DNA of 64,000 nt from an uncultured bacterium (GTDB lineage Bacteria; Bacteroidota; Rhodothermia; Rhodothermales; UBA10348), in NCBI GenBank assembly GCA_943788505.1, contig CALSQR010000002.1, positions 819,213 to 883,212 on the forward strand. The letters run 5' to 3'. The notes beneath the pieces are model-generated. The model was not told the origin of the DNA. It saw only the letters and a list, made by a program, of their open reading frames with translations, and searched no databases. Each line of letters begins with the position of its first letter. Position 1 is the first letter of the stretch. This document shows, piece by piece, positions 53,954-63,355 of this stretch. Made by a program: the position numbers and the translations under genes.

Positions 53954-54982
53954 TTGAGGGCCGACCCTGAATTGAACCACATAAGCTCTGATAGTCCCGA
54001 CTTATTGACCGATTCATTCGGACGCCGTCATACGTATCTGCGTATTTCGCTGACAGAGCGTTGCAACTTGCGCTGTACGTATTGCATGCCGGCTGAAGGC
54101 GTTGCCCTACGGCCAAAAAGCCACATTCTCTCGTTCGAAGAAATCCTTCGCCTAGCTTCTTTACTGGTGGCCCACGGTGTCACAAAAATCAGACTCACCG
54201 GTGGGGAGCCGCTGATTCGTAAGGAACTCGTCCAGCTTGTGTCCCGGCTCTCGTCCCTAGAGGGACTCGAAGAGCTAACCATTACGACCAATGGGTTGTT
54301 ACTCCCTCGGAAGTTGGATGAATTGAAAAGCGCCGGCATAACAGGGTTCAACATTTCACTGGATACGCTGCAGGAAGAACGCTTCAAGGAAATAACCAGG
54401 CGCCCGGGGTTAGACACCGTACTGGATGCTATCCGCATGACCGCCGATGCCGGTTATGACCCGGTCAAGGTCAACTGCGTTGTAATTCGAGGCTTCAATG
54501 AGGATGAACTCGTTGATTTCGTGGATATGTCCCAGCATCTACCCGTTGAGATTCGCTTCATCGAATACATGCCCTTTGATGGTAATGCGTGGAGTAATGC
54601 CAAATTCCTGCCCTATCAGGAGATGACGGACATCATTCAGGAAACACATCCTGCTTTTCAACGATTCGGTGAGTCCGATTCAGAGACGGCCAAGTTGTGG
54701 CGCGTCCCAGGGTACCAAGGTACGGTCGGGTTCATCTCTTCAATGAGTGATCATTTCTGTTCAGGATGCAACCGAATCCGTATTACAGCCGATGGAAAGC
54801 TAAAAGTGTGCCTATTTGGCGCTTCGGAAGTCAATCTTCGTGATGCCATGAGAGATGGGATATCAGATGAACAACTGATCGGCAACGTACAGGAGGCGTT
54901 ATCCCGCAAGAAGGCCTCCCACGCCGGCATGGACGCCATCGCTGCCTCCGAAAACAGGCCCATGATTCTCATCGGGGGCTGA
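53954..54982 (+). CDS. moaA: GTP 3',8-cyclase MoaA
   Basis: A radical-SAM enzyme that starts molybdenum cofactor synthesis from GTP. 342 residues from TTG 53954 (no ATG precedes the conserved region; TTG 53972 is an alternative). The first cluster motif is LTERCNLRCTYCMPAEGV (C-x3-C-x2-C), the SAM region reads KIRLTGGEPLIRKEL, and the C-terminal cluster is in SDHFCSGCNRIRITADGKLK with KVCLFG. The last residues GG match the MoaA ending used with MoaC. moaC follows after a 110-base gap. Confidence 0.95.
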   Translation: MRADPELNHISSDSPDLLTDSFGRRHTYLRISLTERCNLRCTYCMPAEGVALRPKSHILSFEEILRLASLLVAHGVTKIRLTGGEPLIRKELVQLVSRLSSLEGLEELTITTNGLLLPRKLDELKSAGITGFNISLDTLQEERFKEITRRPGLDTVLDAIRMTADAGYDPVKVNCVVIRGFNEDELVDFVDMSQHLPVEIRFIEYMPFDGNAWSNAKFLPYQEMTDIIQETHPAFQRFGESDSETAKLWRVPGYQGTVGFISSMSDHFCSGCNRIRITADGKLKVCLFGASEVNLRDAMRDGISDEQLIGNVQEALSRKKASHAGMDAIAASENRPMILIGG

Positions 54983-55092
54983 TTGGTTGAGCTCACTCGT
55001 TTGAGCACACGTAGAGCAAACATTGCGCGCGTTGAAAACAGAACTGAGCCCTTCACCGCGCGTTCGACCACGACACTCCAAACAACGGTTCC

Positions 55093-55569
55093 ATGGCTGA
55101 ATTTACTCACGTACAACCGGACGGCGGCGTCAAGATGGTTGATGTTTCTGGCAAATCTGACACCATTCGCACTGCAGTGGCAGTCGGTCGTGTCATTTTG
55201 GGTAAAGAAGCCTTCTTGCAGGTACAGAAAAACTCCGTCCGAAAGGGTGATGTGCTTTCAATTGCCCAAATTGCGGGTATTATGGGTGCCAAGGAAACGC
55301 CTCGCCTGATTCCCCTTTGCCATCAGGTACAGGTCCAAGGAGTAAATGTAGAGCTTACCTTGATCGAAGCCGACTATGCTCTTGACATCCGATCCTTTGC
55401 TAAGAGCGTTGGCCCAACGGGCGTTGAAATGGAAGCGCTGACTGCCGTTAGTATTGCCGCACTTACCGTGTATGATATGTGCAAATCGATCACCAAGGAT
55501 CTACGCATTGAAGGCATTCACTTGCTGGCAAAAACAGGTGGCGCCAGTGGCGACTACATGAAGCCCTGA
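55093..55569 (+). CDS. moaC: Cyclic pyranopterin monophosphate synthase MoaC
   Basis: Converts the MoaA product into cyclic pyranopterin monophosphate. 158 residues, the family length: FTHVQPDGGVKMVDVSGKSD, AKETPRLIPLCHQVQVQGVN (LCHP-like core), VGPTGVEMEALTAVSIAALT and the catalytic YDMCKSITKD with Lys. It pairs with moaA in function. moaB, moaD and moaE are not in the window, so the pathway continues elsewhere. Confidence 0.95.
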   Translation: MAEFTHVQPDGGVKMVDVSGKSDTIRTAVAVGRVILGKEAFLQVQKNSVRKGDVLSIAQIAGIMGAKETPRLIPLCHQVQVQGVNVELTLIEADYALDIRSFAKSVGPTGVEMEALTAVSIAALTVYDMCKSITKDLRIEGIHLLAKTGGASGDYMKP

Positions 55570-55642
55570 CCCACTGCCGCCCACAACGTACCTTCCACCG
55601 AATCCGACCCATTTTTTTACCCTCTGAATCCGAGAACTTGCC

Positions 55643-56632
55643 ATGGAATCTTTGTTGACCACTTCTGGCCTCTTTCTGATCGCACTGATCTTCTTGAGCC
55701 TTGTCGTATTCATGTATTTCATTCCCCTAGGTCTCTGGATCACCGCGTACTTCTCTGGTGTCCGTGTAAAGTTGGTTCGAGACTTGATGGGTATGCGGCT
55801 ACGAAAGGTGCCACCCGTACTTATCATCAGGCCGTTAATCACGGCCCACAAGGCCGGAATTTTTCTGACTACACCCCAATTAGAAGCACACTATTTGGCG
55901 GGGGGGCAAGTACAAAAAGTAGTCAACGCTCTTATTTCTGCGGACAAGGCGAACATTGACCTTAATTTTGAACGAGCTACGGCAATCGATCTTGCGGGTC
56001 GTGACGTTCTCGAGGCCGTACAGGTATCCGTCAATCCGAAAGTCATTGAAACACCTCCTGTCTCTGCTGTGGCAAAAGATGGAATCCAGGTACGTGCGAT
56101 TGCCCGCGTAACAGTTCGAGCCAACATCGAGAGACTCGTTGGGGGAGCAGGCGAAGAAACCATCATTGCGCGTGTCGGCGAAGGTATCGTATCCACGATC
56201 GGCTCCTCGGAGACTCACAAAGGGGTCCTTGAAAATCCGGACTCTATTTCGAAAGTCGTTTTGTCCAAGGGACTGGATTCAGGAACAGCGTTTGAAATCC
56301 TCTCGATTGATATCGCAGACGTTGACGTGGGCGAAAACATTGGTGCCAAACTTCAGACGGATCAAGCCGATGCTGATCTCAAGATTGCGCAGGCCAAAGC
56401 GGAAGAGCGTCGCGCAGCAGCCGTTGCACACGAGCAGGAAATGAAAGCCGCTGTGCAGGAGCAACGTGCGAAAGTTGTTGCTGCCGAGGCTGAAATCCCA
56501 CTCGCTATGGCAGAAGCGTTCAGAAAAGGACATTTGGGTGTGATGGATTACTACAACCTTCGCAACGTCGAAGCAGATACCCATATGCGTCGTTCTATCG
56601 GCGGTGGAGAGTCAGGAGAGAGCAAAAAGTGA
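55643..56632 (+). CDS. floA: Flotillin-like protein FloA
   Basis: A 329-residue flotillin-like membrane scaffold (UPF0365/YqfA type). It opens with a membrane segment ([20 protein letters not shown]), followed by [20 protein letters not shown] and the SPFH-like domain ([40 protein letters not shown]). A C-terminal coiled coil rich in Ala/Glu ([20 protein letters not shown]) ends in [17 protein letters not shown]. It organises ordered lipid regions. In Bacillus it is paired with an NfeD protein; here the coupled partner is a different protein. Confidence 0.95.
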   Translation: MESLLTTSGLFLIALIFLSLVVFMYFIPLGLWITAYFSGVRVKLVRDLMGMRLRKVPPVLIIRPLITAHKAGIFLTTPQLEAHYLAGGQVQKVVNALISADKANIDLNFERATAIDLAGRDVLEAVQVSVNPKVIETPPVSAVAKDGIQVRAIARVTVRANIERLVGGAGEETIIARVGEGIVSTIGSSETHKGVLENPDSISKVVLSKGLDSGTAFEILSIDIADVDVGENIGAKLQTDQADADLKIAQAKAEERRAAAVAHEQEMKAAVQEQRAKVVAAEAEIPLAMAEAFRKGHLGVMDYYNLRNVEADTHMRRSIGGGESGESKK

Positions 56633-57153
56633 GTCGACTTCAGCCAGTAATTTTTTCGACACTGGGAGTCTTTACCGTCAGCCAAGAGCTCAGCGGCATG
56701 GCCATGTCCGTTTTGCAGAACGCGGACCCCGAATTGGTAGCGGAAGAAAGCCTGTGTTTAGCAAGCGTCGCAACAGCCCGATCCATCGAAGCGTCGGCCG
56801 GTGAAGAGAAAGAGTGGTCAGACAGCCTGCTGGTGACGCCTTTCTTATACCGAGACTTCCTTGTGGGTACGGCCATGCTGGAGGCTGGTGATCCAGACAA
56901 ACAGGAAGCTGGTCCAGACATCGGAGAGCGGCTAGAGCGTAAGATGGCCTTTTACGCGGTGCATCTGCCTGCCTCCACGTTGCCAACAGGCTCTGTCTTA
57001 CGCAACGCACTATTGCTGTGGATGGGGCGAATCAGTCCACCAGGCATGTCCACTGGGCCTGAAGAGCGGCTAGACGCCTGTGGAGCCATAGAACGACTTC
57101 AGACGCACGTCCGGCTGCTGGCGGCTCATGCACGGCACGTGAGCGGGTCGTAG
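56629..57153 (+). CDS. Unknown protein coupled to floA
   Basis: I do not recognise this 174-residue protein. It starts at GTG 56629, overlapping the floA stop by four bases (GTGA), so it is made with the flotillin. There is no signal or obvious membrane helix. The sequence is mostly alpha-helical ([38 protein letters not shown]), with a Pro/Thr-rich middle ([20 protein letters not shown]). Context suggests a soluble partner of FloA. The CorC/HlyC gene converges on it. Confidence 0.72.
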   Translation: MSRLQPVIFSTLGVFTVSQELSGMAMSVLQNADPELVAEESLCLASVATARSIEASAGEEKEWSDSLLVTPFLYRDFLVGTAMLEAGDPDKQEAGPDIGERLERKMAFYAVHLPASTLPTGSVLRNALLLWMGRISPPGMSTGPEERLDACGAIERLQTHVRLLAAHARHVSGS

Positions 57154-57185
57154 ACGCCACGGGCCTTAGACAATGACTCTGGCGC

Positions 57186-58475
57186 TTAGGATGGAAGGAA
57201 ATCCGTCTCTGAAGGCATCTTCGAAATACGCACAAGATCGATTCGGCTCGCTGTCGCGCGCAAAACGACAAAGCGGAATCCGTTTAGTTCGAATTCATCT
57301 CGCACTTTTGGAATCGTACCTAGTCGTTCCAATAAGTAGCCGGCCACGGTTTCAAAATCGCCATCCGGTAATTTCAGATCTGTCCGCTCAGACAGTTGAT
57401 CAATTTCAAGACGACCACTGGCAATAACAGCTGAGTCGCTCAGAATTCGAAGCATATTTTCATCTACGTCGAACTCATCCTGGATATCCCCAAAAATCTC
57501 TTCTAATAGATCTTCTGATGTGACGAGTCCAGCCGTCCCGCCATACTCGTCAATGACGATAGCGATGGACGTGTTACTGGCGAGGAATTCCTGTAGTAGC
57601 TCTTTGGACAGCTTGGTCTCCGGTACAAAATTCGCTGGCCGGATCATGGCCTCCAAGGAGGCCGGATCGTGGAATAGATCATACGCGAAAGCAATTCCGA
57701 CGATGTGGTCGATGTTGTCCCGATAGATAGGAATTTTCGAGTGCCCGGTGGACACAAATTCCTGTTGCAGGATATCGAGAGGCGTGTTCTCAGGTAACGC
57801 GAAGATATCCGTACGCGGCACCATAGACTCCTTCAGTCGAATCGTACCCATGGCGAATACATTCGACACAAGTGTACTCTCCTCCTCATCAAGGTCTAGC
57901 TCTCCGGTCCTTTTGCTCTCTTCTATAAGTAACTCAAAGTCCCTCCTGATGAAGTCAGAAAAGGAGTCAGAATCAATTTTCACTGCCTTCATGAGTGCCG
58001 TCGCCGTCCAACGCGACACTAAAATCATAGGAAGCAGTAAGTAGTACGTCACTTTCAATGGAATGGCCAGCCAAAACACAGCCCGGTTGGCAATCTCCCG
58101 AAGAATGGATTTTGGGATGATCTCCCCGATAATGAGTACCACAACCGATGCGATGATGGTCTGCACACTGAGTGCAAGCACACCGACGATACCCCCTTCT
58201 AGGCCAACGATCTGGCTGAAAAAGTCCTTTAGAGGTGCCTCGAGATAAAGGGCGACAAGGGTTGAGTAAATGACCAGAGCTAGGTTATTGCCAACCAGCG
58301 TGGTCGTCAAAAGGGTAGCAGGCTGCTCAAGGAAGTTGGATACGACCCTGCCGACCATACCGCCTCGACGGGCGAATACTTCTACCCGCAATCGGTTCGC
58401 GGCGACGAATGCGATCTCCGATCCTGAGAAAAATGCGCTCAAGATGAGTGCTATGATGATGAACGTGAGTTCCAT
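57186..58475 (-). CDS. CNNM / CorC-HlyC family transporter
   Basis: A 429-residue membrane protein. The N-terminal CNNM (DUF21) domain has four hydrophobic segments with SAFFSGSEIAFVAANRLRVE and the conserved GEIIPKS. A pair of CBS domains (about 205-335; VPRTDIFALPENTPLDILQQ and SIAIVIDEYGGTAGLVTSED) and a C-terminal CorC_HlyC domain (LKLPDGDFETVAGYLLERLG) follow. The family is linked to Mg2+ or Co2+ efflux/resistance; the exact ion is unknown. Other members are named hemolysins without proof. Confidence 0.92.
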   Translation of the reverse strand: MELTFIIIALILSAFFSGSEIAFVAANRLRVEVFARRGGMVGRVVSNFLEQPATLLTTTLVGNNLALVIYSTLVALYLEAPLKDFFSQIVGLEGGIVGVLALSVQTIIASVVVLIIGEIIPKSILREIANRAVFWLAIPLKVTYYLLLPMILVSRWTATALMKAVKIDSDSFSDFIRRDFELLIEESKRTGELDLDEEESTLVSNVFAMGTIRLKESMVPRTDIFALPENTPLDILQQEFVSTGHSKIPIYRDNIDHIVGIAFAYDLFHDPASLEAMIRPANFVPETKLSKELLQEFLASNTSIAIVIDEYGGTAGLVTSEDLLEEIFGDIQDEFDVDENMLRILSDSAVIASGRLEIDQLSERTDLKLPDGDFETVAGYLLERLGTIPKVRDEFELNGFRFVVLRATASRIDLVRISKMPSETDFLPS

Positions 58476-58532
58476 CGGATTAGCGACTCATCGGCTTGAT
58501 ACGGAAGGTTGGTCTTGCGGAATGTCCGTTAC

Positions 58533-59315
58533 TCATCGTCCCTTGAACTCTGCTTTTCTCTTGCCAAGAAATGCCTCAACACCTTCCTTAAAATCCTCTG
58601 TCTCGCAGGCGTTACCAAACAGGTCTGCTTCAATGCGCAGTCCATCTTCCAACGGTTGATCAGCATGCCTGAGCGCTTCGAGCGAAAGGGAAACCGCTAT
58701 CGGGGCTTTGGACAGGATCTTCCCCATAAGTTTGCGTGCACCGGCCATGAGTTCATCAGATGCAAACACGTGATTTACCAAGCCCATTTCGTACGCCCTA
58801 GCGGCGGGAATCATGGCTCCGGTCAATATTAGTTCAGTAGCCAAACCGAGGCCAACTAGTCTAGGAAGCCGCTGTGTACCACCATATCCAGGTAGAATAC
58901 CCAGATTGACTTCAGGTTGGCCAAAAACGGCCGTATCTGAGGCTACCCTCAAATGGCAAGCTAACGCGAGTTCGCTTCCACCGCCAAGAGCAAAACCATT
59001 GACGACAGCAATCACCGGCTTTCCAAGCTGCTCGATGCGATTGAAAACCGCTTGGCCTCGAGTTGCAAACGTGCGCCCTAGAGAGCCATCGAGATCGCGG
59101 AACCGTGCGATGTCAGCTCCAGCTACAAAACTTTTATCGCCTGCTCCAGTCAGCAATACACCACGAACGGATGAGTCATCTGCTGCGTTTGTAAACCAGT
59201 CATCTAGGTCCGATATCACATCTGCGTTCAATGCGTTCAGCTTATCGGGACGATTGATCGTGACCGTGGCGATGCCGTCATCAGCAACGTCAATTAAAAG
59301 CGTGGAGTACGACAT
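58533..59315 (-). CDS. Enoyl-CoA hydratase/isomerase family protein
   Basis: A 260-residue crotonase-fold protein. The oxyanion region is FVAGADIARF and NGFALGGGSELALACHLRVA. The two catalytic Glu positions are visible: the first in QPEVNLGILPGYGGTQRLPR, the second around LATELILTGAMIPAARAYEM. This suits an enoyl-CoA hydratase of fatty-acid or amino-acid breakdown. No other beta-oxidation genes are next to it. Confidence 0.93.
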   Translation of the reverse strand: MSYSTLLIDVADDGIATVTINRPDKLNALNADVISDLDDWFTNAADDSSVRGVLLTGAGDKSFVAGADIARFRDLDGSLGRTFATRGQAVFNRIEQLGKPVIAVVNGFALGGGSELALACHLRVASDTAVFGQPEVNLGILPGYGGTQRLPRLVGLGLATELILTGAMIPAARAYEMGLVNHVFASDELMAGARKLMGKILSKAPIAVSLSLEALRHADQPLEDGLRIEADLFGNACETEDFKEGVEAFLGKRKAEFKGR

Positions 59316-59426
59316 GGATTTGAAAGGGACAATGGTAGCTTGAGTTGAAAGCCTGAATTCCGCTGAAAGATACGGCTCGCGGACCGCACTGCCGTTACCC
59401 GTTAAAACGGGATTCCTGAAGGGTCC

Positions 59427-60296
59427 TCAATCGCGGACTTTCTGGTCCTGAATATCTGCTGGCAGTTCAGTCGGATCCTCGAACGTATCCATCTCATTGA
59501 GCAGATCCATTGGATTGGCGAAGACCTCTTCAAGCTCTTCCACAGATGCTTGCGTTTCTTCCACTTCCGTAAGGAGCGTATCCAGCTGGAAGGAAATTTC
59601 CTCTGGATTCCTGAGCGTGAGGGACTGTTCGTGGATGTATTTAACCACATCCTCAATGGTCTCGAGCTGTGCTTCGATAATCTCCAGATTTTCCTGCCCC
59701 TTCTTACTGCGCTCAAGACGCTGCTCAAGGATGCGTAATCTGCGAGCTTTGATGGCTCTGACACGCTCTGAATCATCCACCATGTCCTTACGCAAAGCCT
59801 GGATCGAACGAAGAACTTCTGATTCCACGCCAGCTTGGGCAGAAAACTCATACCGCTCCTTCTGATAGAGAAGCTTCATGTACGACTCGAGGAGACCGTC
59901 AATCTTTTTGAGATGCGAGTCAAGCATACCTTGTGAGGCATAGCTGAGCTTGCGATAGTTGGCTCGGATGTCCTTTTCGAGCTTACGCAGACGTGCGTAC
60001 CGGCGGCGATCAGGCGCGGCCAGCGTCTGGAATAGTTCTTTCTGGGACGGCGGTTTAGCGTGCTCTAACGCGCGGCGAGAGCGAATCGCTCTGCGAAAGC
60101 GCTCCTGCCTTGGCATCATTCCCAGATAGGCCAATTCGACGCCTGATGTGAATATCAACGCCACATCAAAGGGCCACTTTGCTCCCGTCAAACTCACCCC
60201 GAATGCGAGAAGCATCGACATGATGAGAAACGTGAGATTCCACGGATGCCGGAATGCTTCCTTGGTGTAGTTGATATCCAGTTGGTTGCGATTCAA
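59427..60296 (-). CDS. Two-helix membrane protein with long coiled coil, third gene of the PspA cluster
   Basis: I do not recognise this 289-residue protein. Two hydrophobic segments near the start (NLTFLIMSMLLAFGVSLTG and PFDVALIFTSGVELAYLGMM) are followed by a basic stretch and a long coiled coil (RLRILEQRLERSKKGQENLE, LDTLLTEVEETQASVEELEE) to an acidic tail. It lies 58 bases after the short PspA paralogue, in the same direction, so is probably a membrane partner that anchors or regulates the PspA pair. The tail QDQKVRD lacks the KTIGR motif of the other two. Confidence 0.75.
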   Translation of the reverse strand: MNRNQLDINYTKEAFRHPWNLTFLIMSMLLAFGVSLTGAKWPFDVALIFTSGVELAYLGMMPRQERFRRAIRSRRALEHAKPPSQKELFQTLAAPDRRRYARLRKLEKDIRANYRKLSYASQGMLDSHLKKIDGLLESYMKLLYQKERYEFSAQAGVESEVLRSIQALRKDMVDDSERVRAIKARRLRILEQRLERSKKGQENLEIIEAQLETIEDVVKYIHEQSLTLRNPEEISFQLDTLLTEVEETQASVEELEEVFANPMDLLNEMDTFEDPTELPADIQDQKVRD

Positions 60297-60354
60297 AGTT
60301 GTTTACTGCTTATGCCCGAACACCCAGAGTGCCAGGCATGCCGGACGCTAGGCA

Positions 60355-60843
60355 TCACGGCTTCATTCTTCCGATGGTTTTTTCTGGTAGATCGGACGAG
60401 GATGACTCCTTGGGAGTTGCACCTCCAGCCGATTCATTGGATTGAGACGATGATGCCTGTGTCGAGGTCCGTCCAGAATCTGGACCGGCCACATCACCTT
60501 TCATTTGTCGGATGAGCTCTTTGGCGCGAGCCCTTCGCAGTTCCTGATCAGCTTCTAGCGTTGCGGCATCTAACGCTTCAAGGGTCGAATCATTCGTATC
60601 TAGACTGTCGAGCGCGACATCGAGGCGGGCCTCTGAGCCTGCGGCGTCTGCCTGCAACCGGTAGACCATTTCCTCGTGCTCACTAAACAAGTCTTCAATA
60701 CCGGATGCCATATCAGTAACAGCGCGGGTCACTTGAGACTTGCGCTGCATCTGAGCATGAACCTTCTTGATCTCCTTCAATTTCCGGAGATGGTTCTTCT
60801 CGGCTTCCTTGAACCGTTCGTATTCCTCGGGGGTCATTGCCAC
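60355..60843 (-). CDS. Truncated PspA paralogue with shared C-terminal motif
   Basis: A 162-residue protein, homologous to the C-terminal half of the PspA upstream of it. HEEMVYRLQ pairs with HDEMLNRIQ, EARLDVALDSLDT with EARMEMALDSVDT, and AKELIRQMK with ASELVKQFK. Both proteins end near a KTIGR motif (EKTIGRMKP here). The N-terminal amphipathic helix and the long helical hairpin that bind membranes and build PspA polymers are absent. The linker before the tail is Ser/Gly/Pro rich. It starts 33 bases after the pspA stop. A role as modulator or cap of PspA polymers is an inference. Confidence 0.78.
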   Translation of the reverse strand: MAMTPEEYERFKEAEKNHLRKLKEIKKVHAQMQRKSQVTRAVTDMASGIEDLFSEHEEMVYRLQADAAGSEARLDVALDSLDTNDSTLEALDAATLEADQELRRARAKELIRQMKGDVAGPDSGRTSTQASSSQSNESAGGATPKESSSSDLPEKTIGRMKP

Positions 60844-60876
60844 TACTATACCATCAGACGTCTGTTCGGACTGTTA

Positions 60877-61644
60877 TCAGTTCTGTGACCGTTCGCGACC
60901 GATAGTTTTGCCACCGGTTTCTGCTTCCTGGTCAGACACATCGAGCTGAGGTTCTTCTTGCGCACCGCTCGTATCTCCCATGCCCATTTCAAGTTTAAAC
61001 TGTTTGACCAGTTCTGAGGCCCGAATCTGCTGAGCATCTTCTTCGATTTGCATGGTTTCTGTATCGACAGAATCGAGGGCCATTTCCATGCGCGCCTCAT
61101 TCTTAGCGGTTTGCTCCTGGATGCGATTGAGCATCTCATCATGGGTCTGATCGATACCCGTGACTTCAAATGACTCGAGTGTATCCGCAACCTTGGCCTG
61201 CCATTTGGCACGCTCGTGGGCACGAAGTGCGTCTTTGGCTTCAGCAATTTTGCGTTCTTTTTCCCGCATAAAGGCCTTCTTGACCTGCAGGGCCTTGTCA
61301 TAGGCTGCAGAAGCATATTTGAGTTGCTCCTTCGTAGATGCCACGTTTTCACGGACACTTTCAAGACGCATCGCATAGCGCTCGGCGATATCATCGCGCC
61401 CAGCTTGGATGCCAGCCTTGATTTTTGACGTCACGTCTGCGAGCTCTTGCTCGTATTTCTTGACCTCTTTCTGAAGCATCATCACGTTGGCTTTCACCGT
61501 CGCGATATTCTCATTCATTTTCGGGACCTGATCATTCAGTTCACGAATGTTTTGCTCGAGGATCAGCTTTGGATCTTCGAGGGCGGAGATAGCACCACCA
61601 AAAATTGACCGGATGAGTCGGGTGAATCGTGACCAGATCGCCAT
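60877..61644 (-). CDS. pspA: PspA/IM30 family membrane-stress protein
   Basis: A 255-residue ESCRT-III-like protein. It opens with an amphipathic membrane helix and the conserved IFGGAISALEDPKLILEQNI, then the long helical hairpin (TVKANVMMLQKEVKKYEQEL to RESVRENVASTKEQL-like residues at about 45-130) and helices to about 220. The remaining 35 residues are acidic (GAQEEPQLDVSDQEAET), ending GKTIGRERSQN. PspA binds damaged membranes and forms rods and rings. It heads a three-gene minus-strand cluster with its truncated paralogue and a two-TM coiled-coil protein. No pspF, B, C or LiaR-type regulators are adjacent. Confidence 0.92.
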   Translation of the reverse strand: MAIWSRFTRLIRSIFGGAISALEDPKLILEQNIRELNDQVPKMNENIATVKANVMMLQKEVKKYEQELADVTSKIKAGIQAGRDDIAERYAMRLESVRENVASTKEQLKYASAAYDKALQVKKAFMREKERKIAEAKDALRAHERAKWQAKVADTLESFEVTGIDQTHDEMLNRIQEQTAKNEARMEMALDSVDTETMQIEEDAQQIRASELVKQFKLEMGMGDTSGAQEEPQLDVSDQEAETGGKTIGRERSQN

Positions 61645-61803
61645 GTCGTTGGGAATGTTGGGTTTGCGAGGGAGGGTTGATCCCGGCGTAAATATAGTGA
61701 TTTTGGGCGTTCAACTACCCATTTCTCTTCGCAGGGTGCTAAAAACACCCATTTTAAGGCCACGGTGATGACCAGCGCGACTGATTCCTACGTAAAGTGA
61801 GCG

Positions 61804-63153
61804 CTACGGATTCATCCAAAGACCATTGGCGTAGCGATCAGTCAATCGAGAGCCCGGTTCAGTTGCCTCAGGCGAGAACGAAAATGCCTCTAAAATCAAG
61901 GAGACTGATGTGTCGAAACGATCCGCGGTAGACGCTTCAAGACGAGCGATTGGGGCGCCGGCCGCCACTCTTTCTCCCTGTCGTTTTAAAAGCCGAACGC
62001 CGGCGAGCGGATCTACCGGATCTTCCTTCTTACGGCGGCCGGCGCCTAATTCCACCATGGCCCGGCCTACTAATCGAGCATCGATCCGAGCAACGTAATC
62101 GGCTGCATCACTAGGTGCATGTATCAACAGTTCTTGCACACCTTCTTTGCGCACGGCCGGATGTCGAAGTGAGGACACACTTCCTCCTTGATGGCTCACC
62201 ATTTGCTCAAAGCGGTCCATAGCCCTACCAGATGTCACGGCATCGATCGCCAGTGCGCGTGCTTCATCTAGATTATCGGTGCGCCCACCCGAAAGCAGCA
62301 TTTCTGCGGCAAGAGCCATGGTGACTTCCACGAGATCCGCCGGACCTTCCCCTTGCAGAACCTCTAAGGACTCTTCGATCTCTGGCCAATTACCAGCATA
62401 GCATCCGAGGGGCTGATCCATGTCTGTCAGAAGGGCAACCGTCGGCTTTCCAAACTTCTCACTAACCCGAACGAGTGTTTCTGCTAGGAATCGCGCATCG
62501 GATTCCCGTTGCATGAAAGCGCCAGATCCATGCTTCACATCTAGAACAAGAGCATCGATTCCCTCTGCTAACTTTTTTGACAGGATTGATGCCGCAATAA
62601 AGGGCACGAATTCAACCGTTCCCGTTACATCTCTAAGAGCGTACATCTTCCTATCAGCGGGCGCAATGTCGTCTGTCTGCCCGATCATGACAAGACCGAT
62701 ATCCGCGAGCTGCTTTCGGTACCCTGCAATGTCCATGTCTACGGAAAAACCAGGAATAGACTCCAGTTTATCAAGCGTTCCGCCTGTGTGCCCAAGTCCG
62801 CGTCCGGAAATCATCGGGACAGGTACACCACATGCTGCCACAATTGGTGCTAAAGGAATAGAGACTTTATCCCCTACTCCCCCGGTGGAGTGCTTATCGA
62901 CCTTGCGCCCCGGGATATCCGACAAATCGAGTACTCTTCCTGAGTTAAGCATTGCATCGGTCAGCGCAACCATTTCTTCGTCGCTCATCCCTTTCAGAAA
63001 AGCGGCCATCAAAAATGCCGAAACTTGGTAATCGGGAATATGGCCAACGGTATATCCATACACCAGTGTGGCAATCTCGAATTCGGTCAAGGCTCCTCCA
63101 TCCCGTTTCCGCAGGATGAGGTCTATGATATTGATACTCGGATCGTACTGCAT
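61804..63153 (-). CDS. deoA: Thymidine/pyrimidine-nucleoside phosphorylase
   Basis: A 449-residue enzyme that cleaves thymidine (or uridine) with phosphate to the base and deoxyribose 1-phosphate. It carries the family signature, phosphate-binding KHSTGGVGDKVSIPLAPIVA and the SGRGLGHTGGTLDKLESIPG motif, later YALRDVTGTVEF. The C-terminal barrel-sandwich domain (RRKKEDPVDPLAGVRLL, GERVAAGAPIARLEA) is intact. Subclass (thymidine-specific or broad) cannot be settled. It is followed by the pspA cluster on the same strand after 160 bases. Confidence 0.94.
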   Translation of the reverse strand: MQYDPSINIIDLILRKRDGGALTEFEIATLVYGYTVGHIPDYQVSAFLMAAFLKGMSDEEMVALTDAMLNSGRVLDLSDIPGRKVDKHSTGGVGDKVSIPLAPIVAACGVPVPMISGRGLGHTGGTLDKLESIPGFSVDMDIAGYRKQLADIGLVMIGQTDDIAPADRKMYALRDVTGTVEFVPFIAASILSKKLAEGIDALVLDVKHGSGAFMQRESDARFLAETLVRVSEKFGKPTVALLTDMDQPLGCYAGNWPEIEESLEVLQGEGPADLVEVTMALAAEMLLSGGRTDNLDEARALAIDAVTSGRAMDRFEQMVSHQGGSVSSLRHPAVRKEGVQELLIHAPSDAADYVARIDARLVGRAMVELGAGRRKKEDPVDPLAGVRLLKRQGERVAAGAPIARLEASTADRFDTSVSLILEAFSFSPEATEPGSRLTDRYANGLWMNP

Positions 63154-63216
63154 ACGATTAACCTAGGGGCAGGAGGTAGACAATGCAATGATTGAGATGG
63201 TGTCAGGGCAGGCCAA

Positions 63217-63249
63217 CAAAAAACGGGATGCCCTGAGGACATCCCGTTT
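63217..63249 (-). terminator. Intrinsic terminator after rpmE
   Basis: On the minus strand, AAACGGGATG and CATCCCGTTT pair perfectly (63240-63249 with 63221-63230) around a nine-base loop and run into six T. It is about 107 bases after the rpmE stop and separates rpmE from deoA. Confidence 0.82.
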
Positions 63250-63355
63250 CCAACCTGGTAGAGTTGCAAGTTGATAGGCCTCAGAACGATAATCGAACTG
63301 ATGAGCCTTCGGCCTTACGCATTCATCTATCAACCGACAGACGGTGCAAAAGCGT

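Noticed and set aside
61715-61760. GGGTG/CACCC hairpin between deoA and pspA as a terminator
   Set aside because: The stem is five bases, with no T run following on the relevant strand.
62420-63031. 203-codon plus-strand frame opposite deoA
   Set aside because: Antisense shadow of a well-conserved enzyme, with no recognisable protein features.
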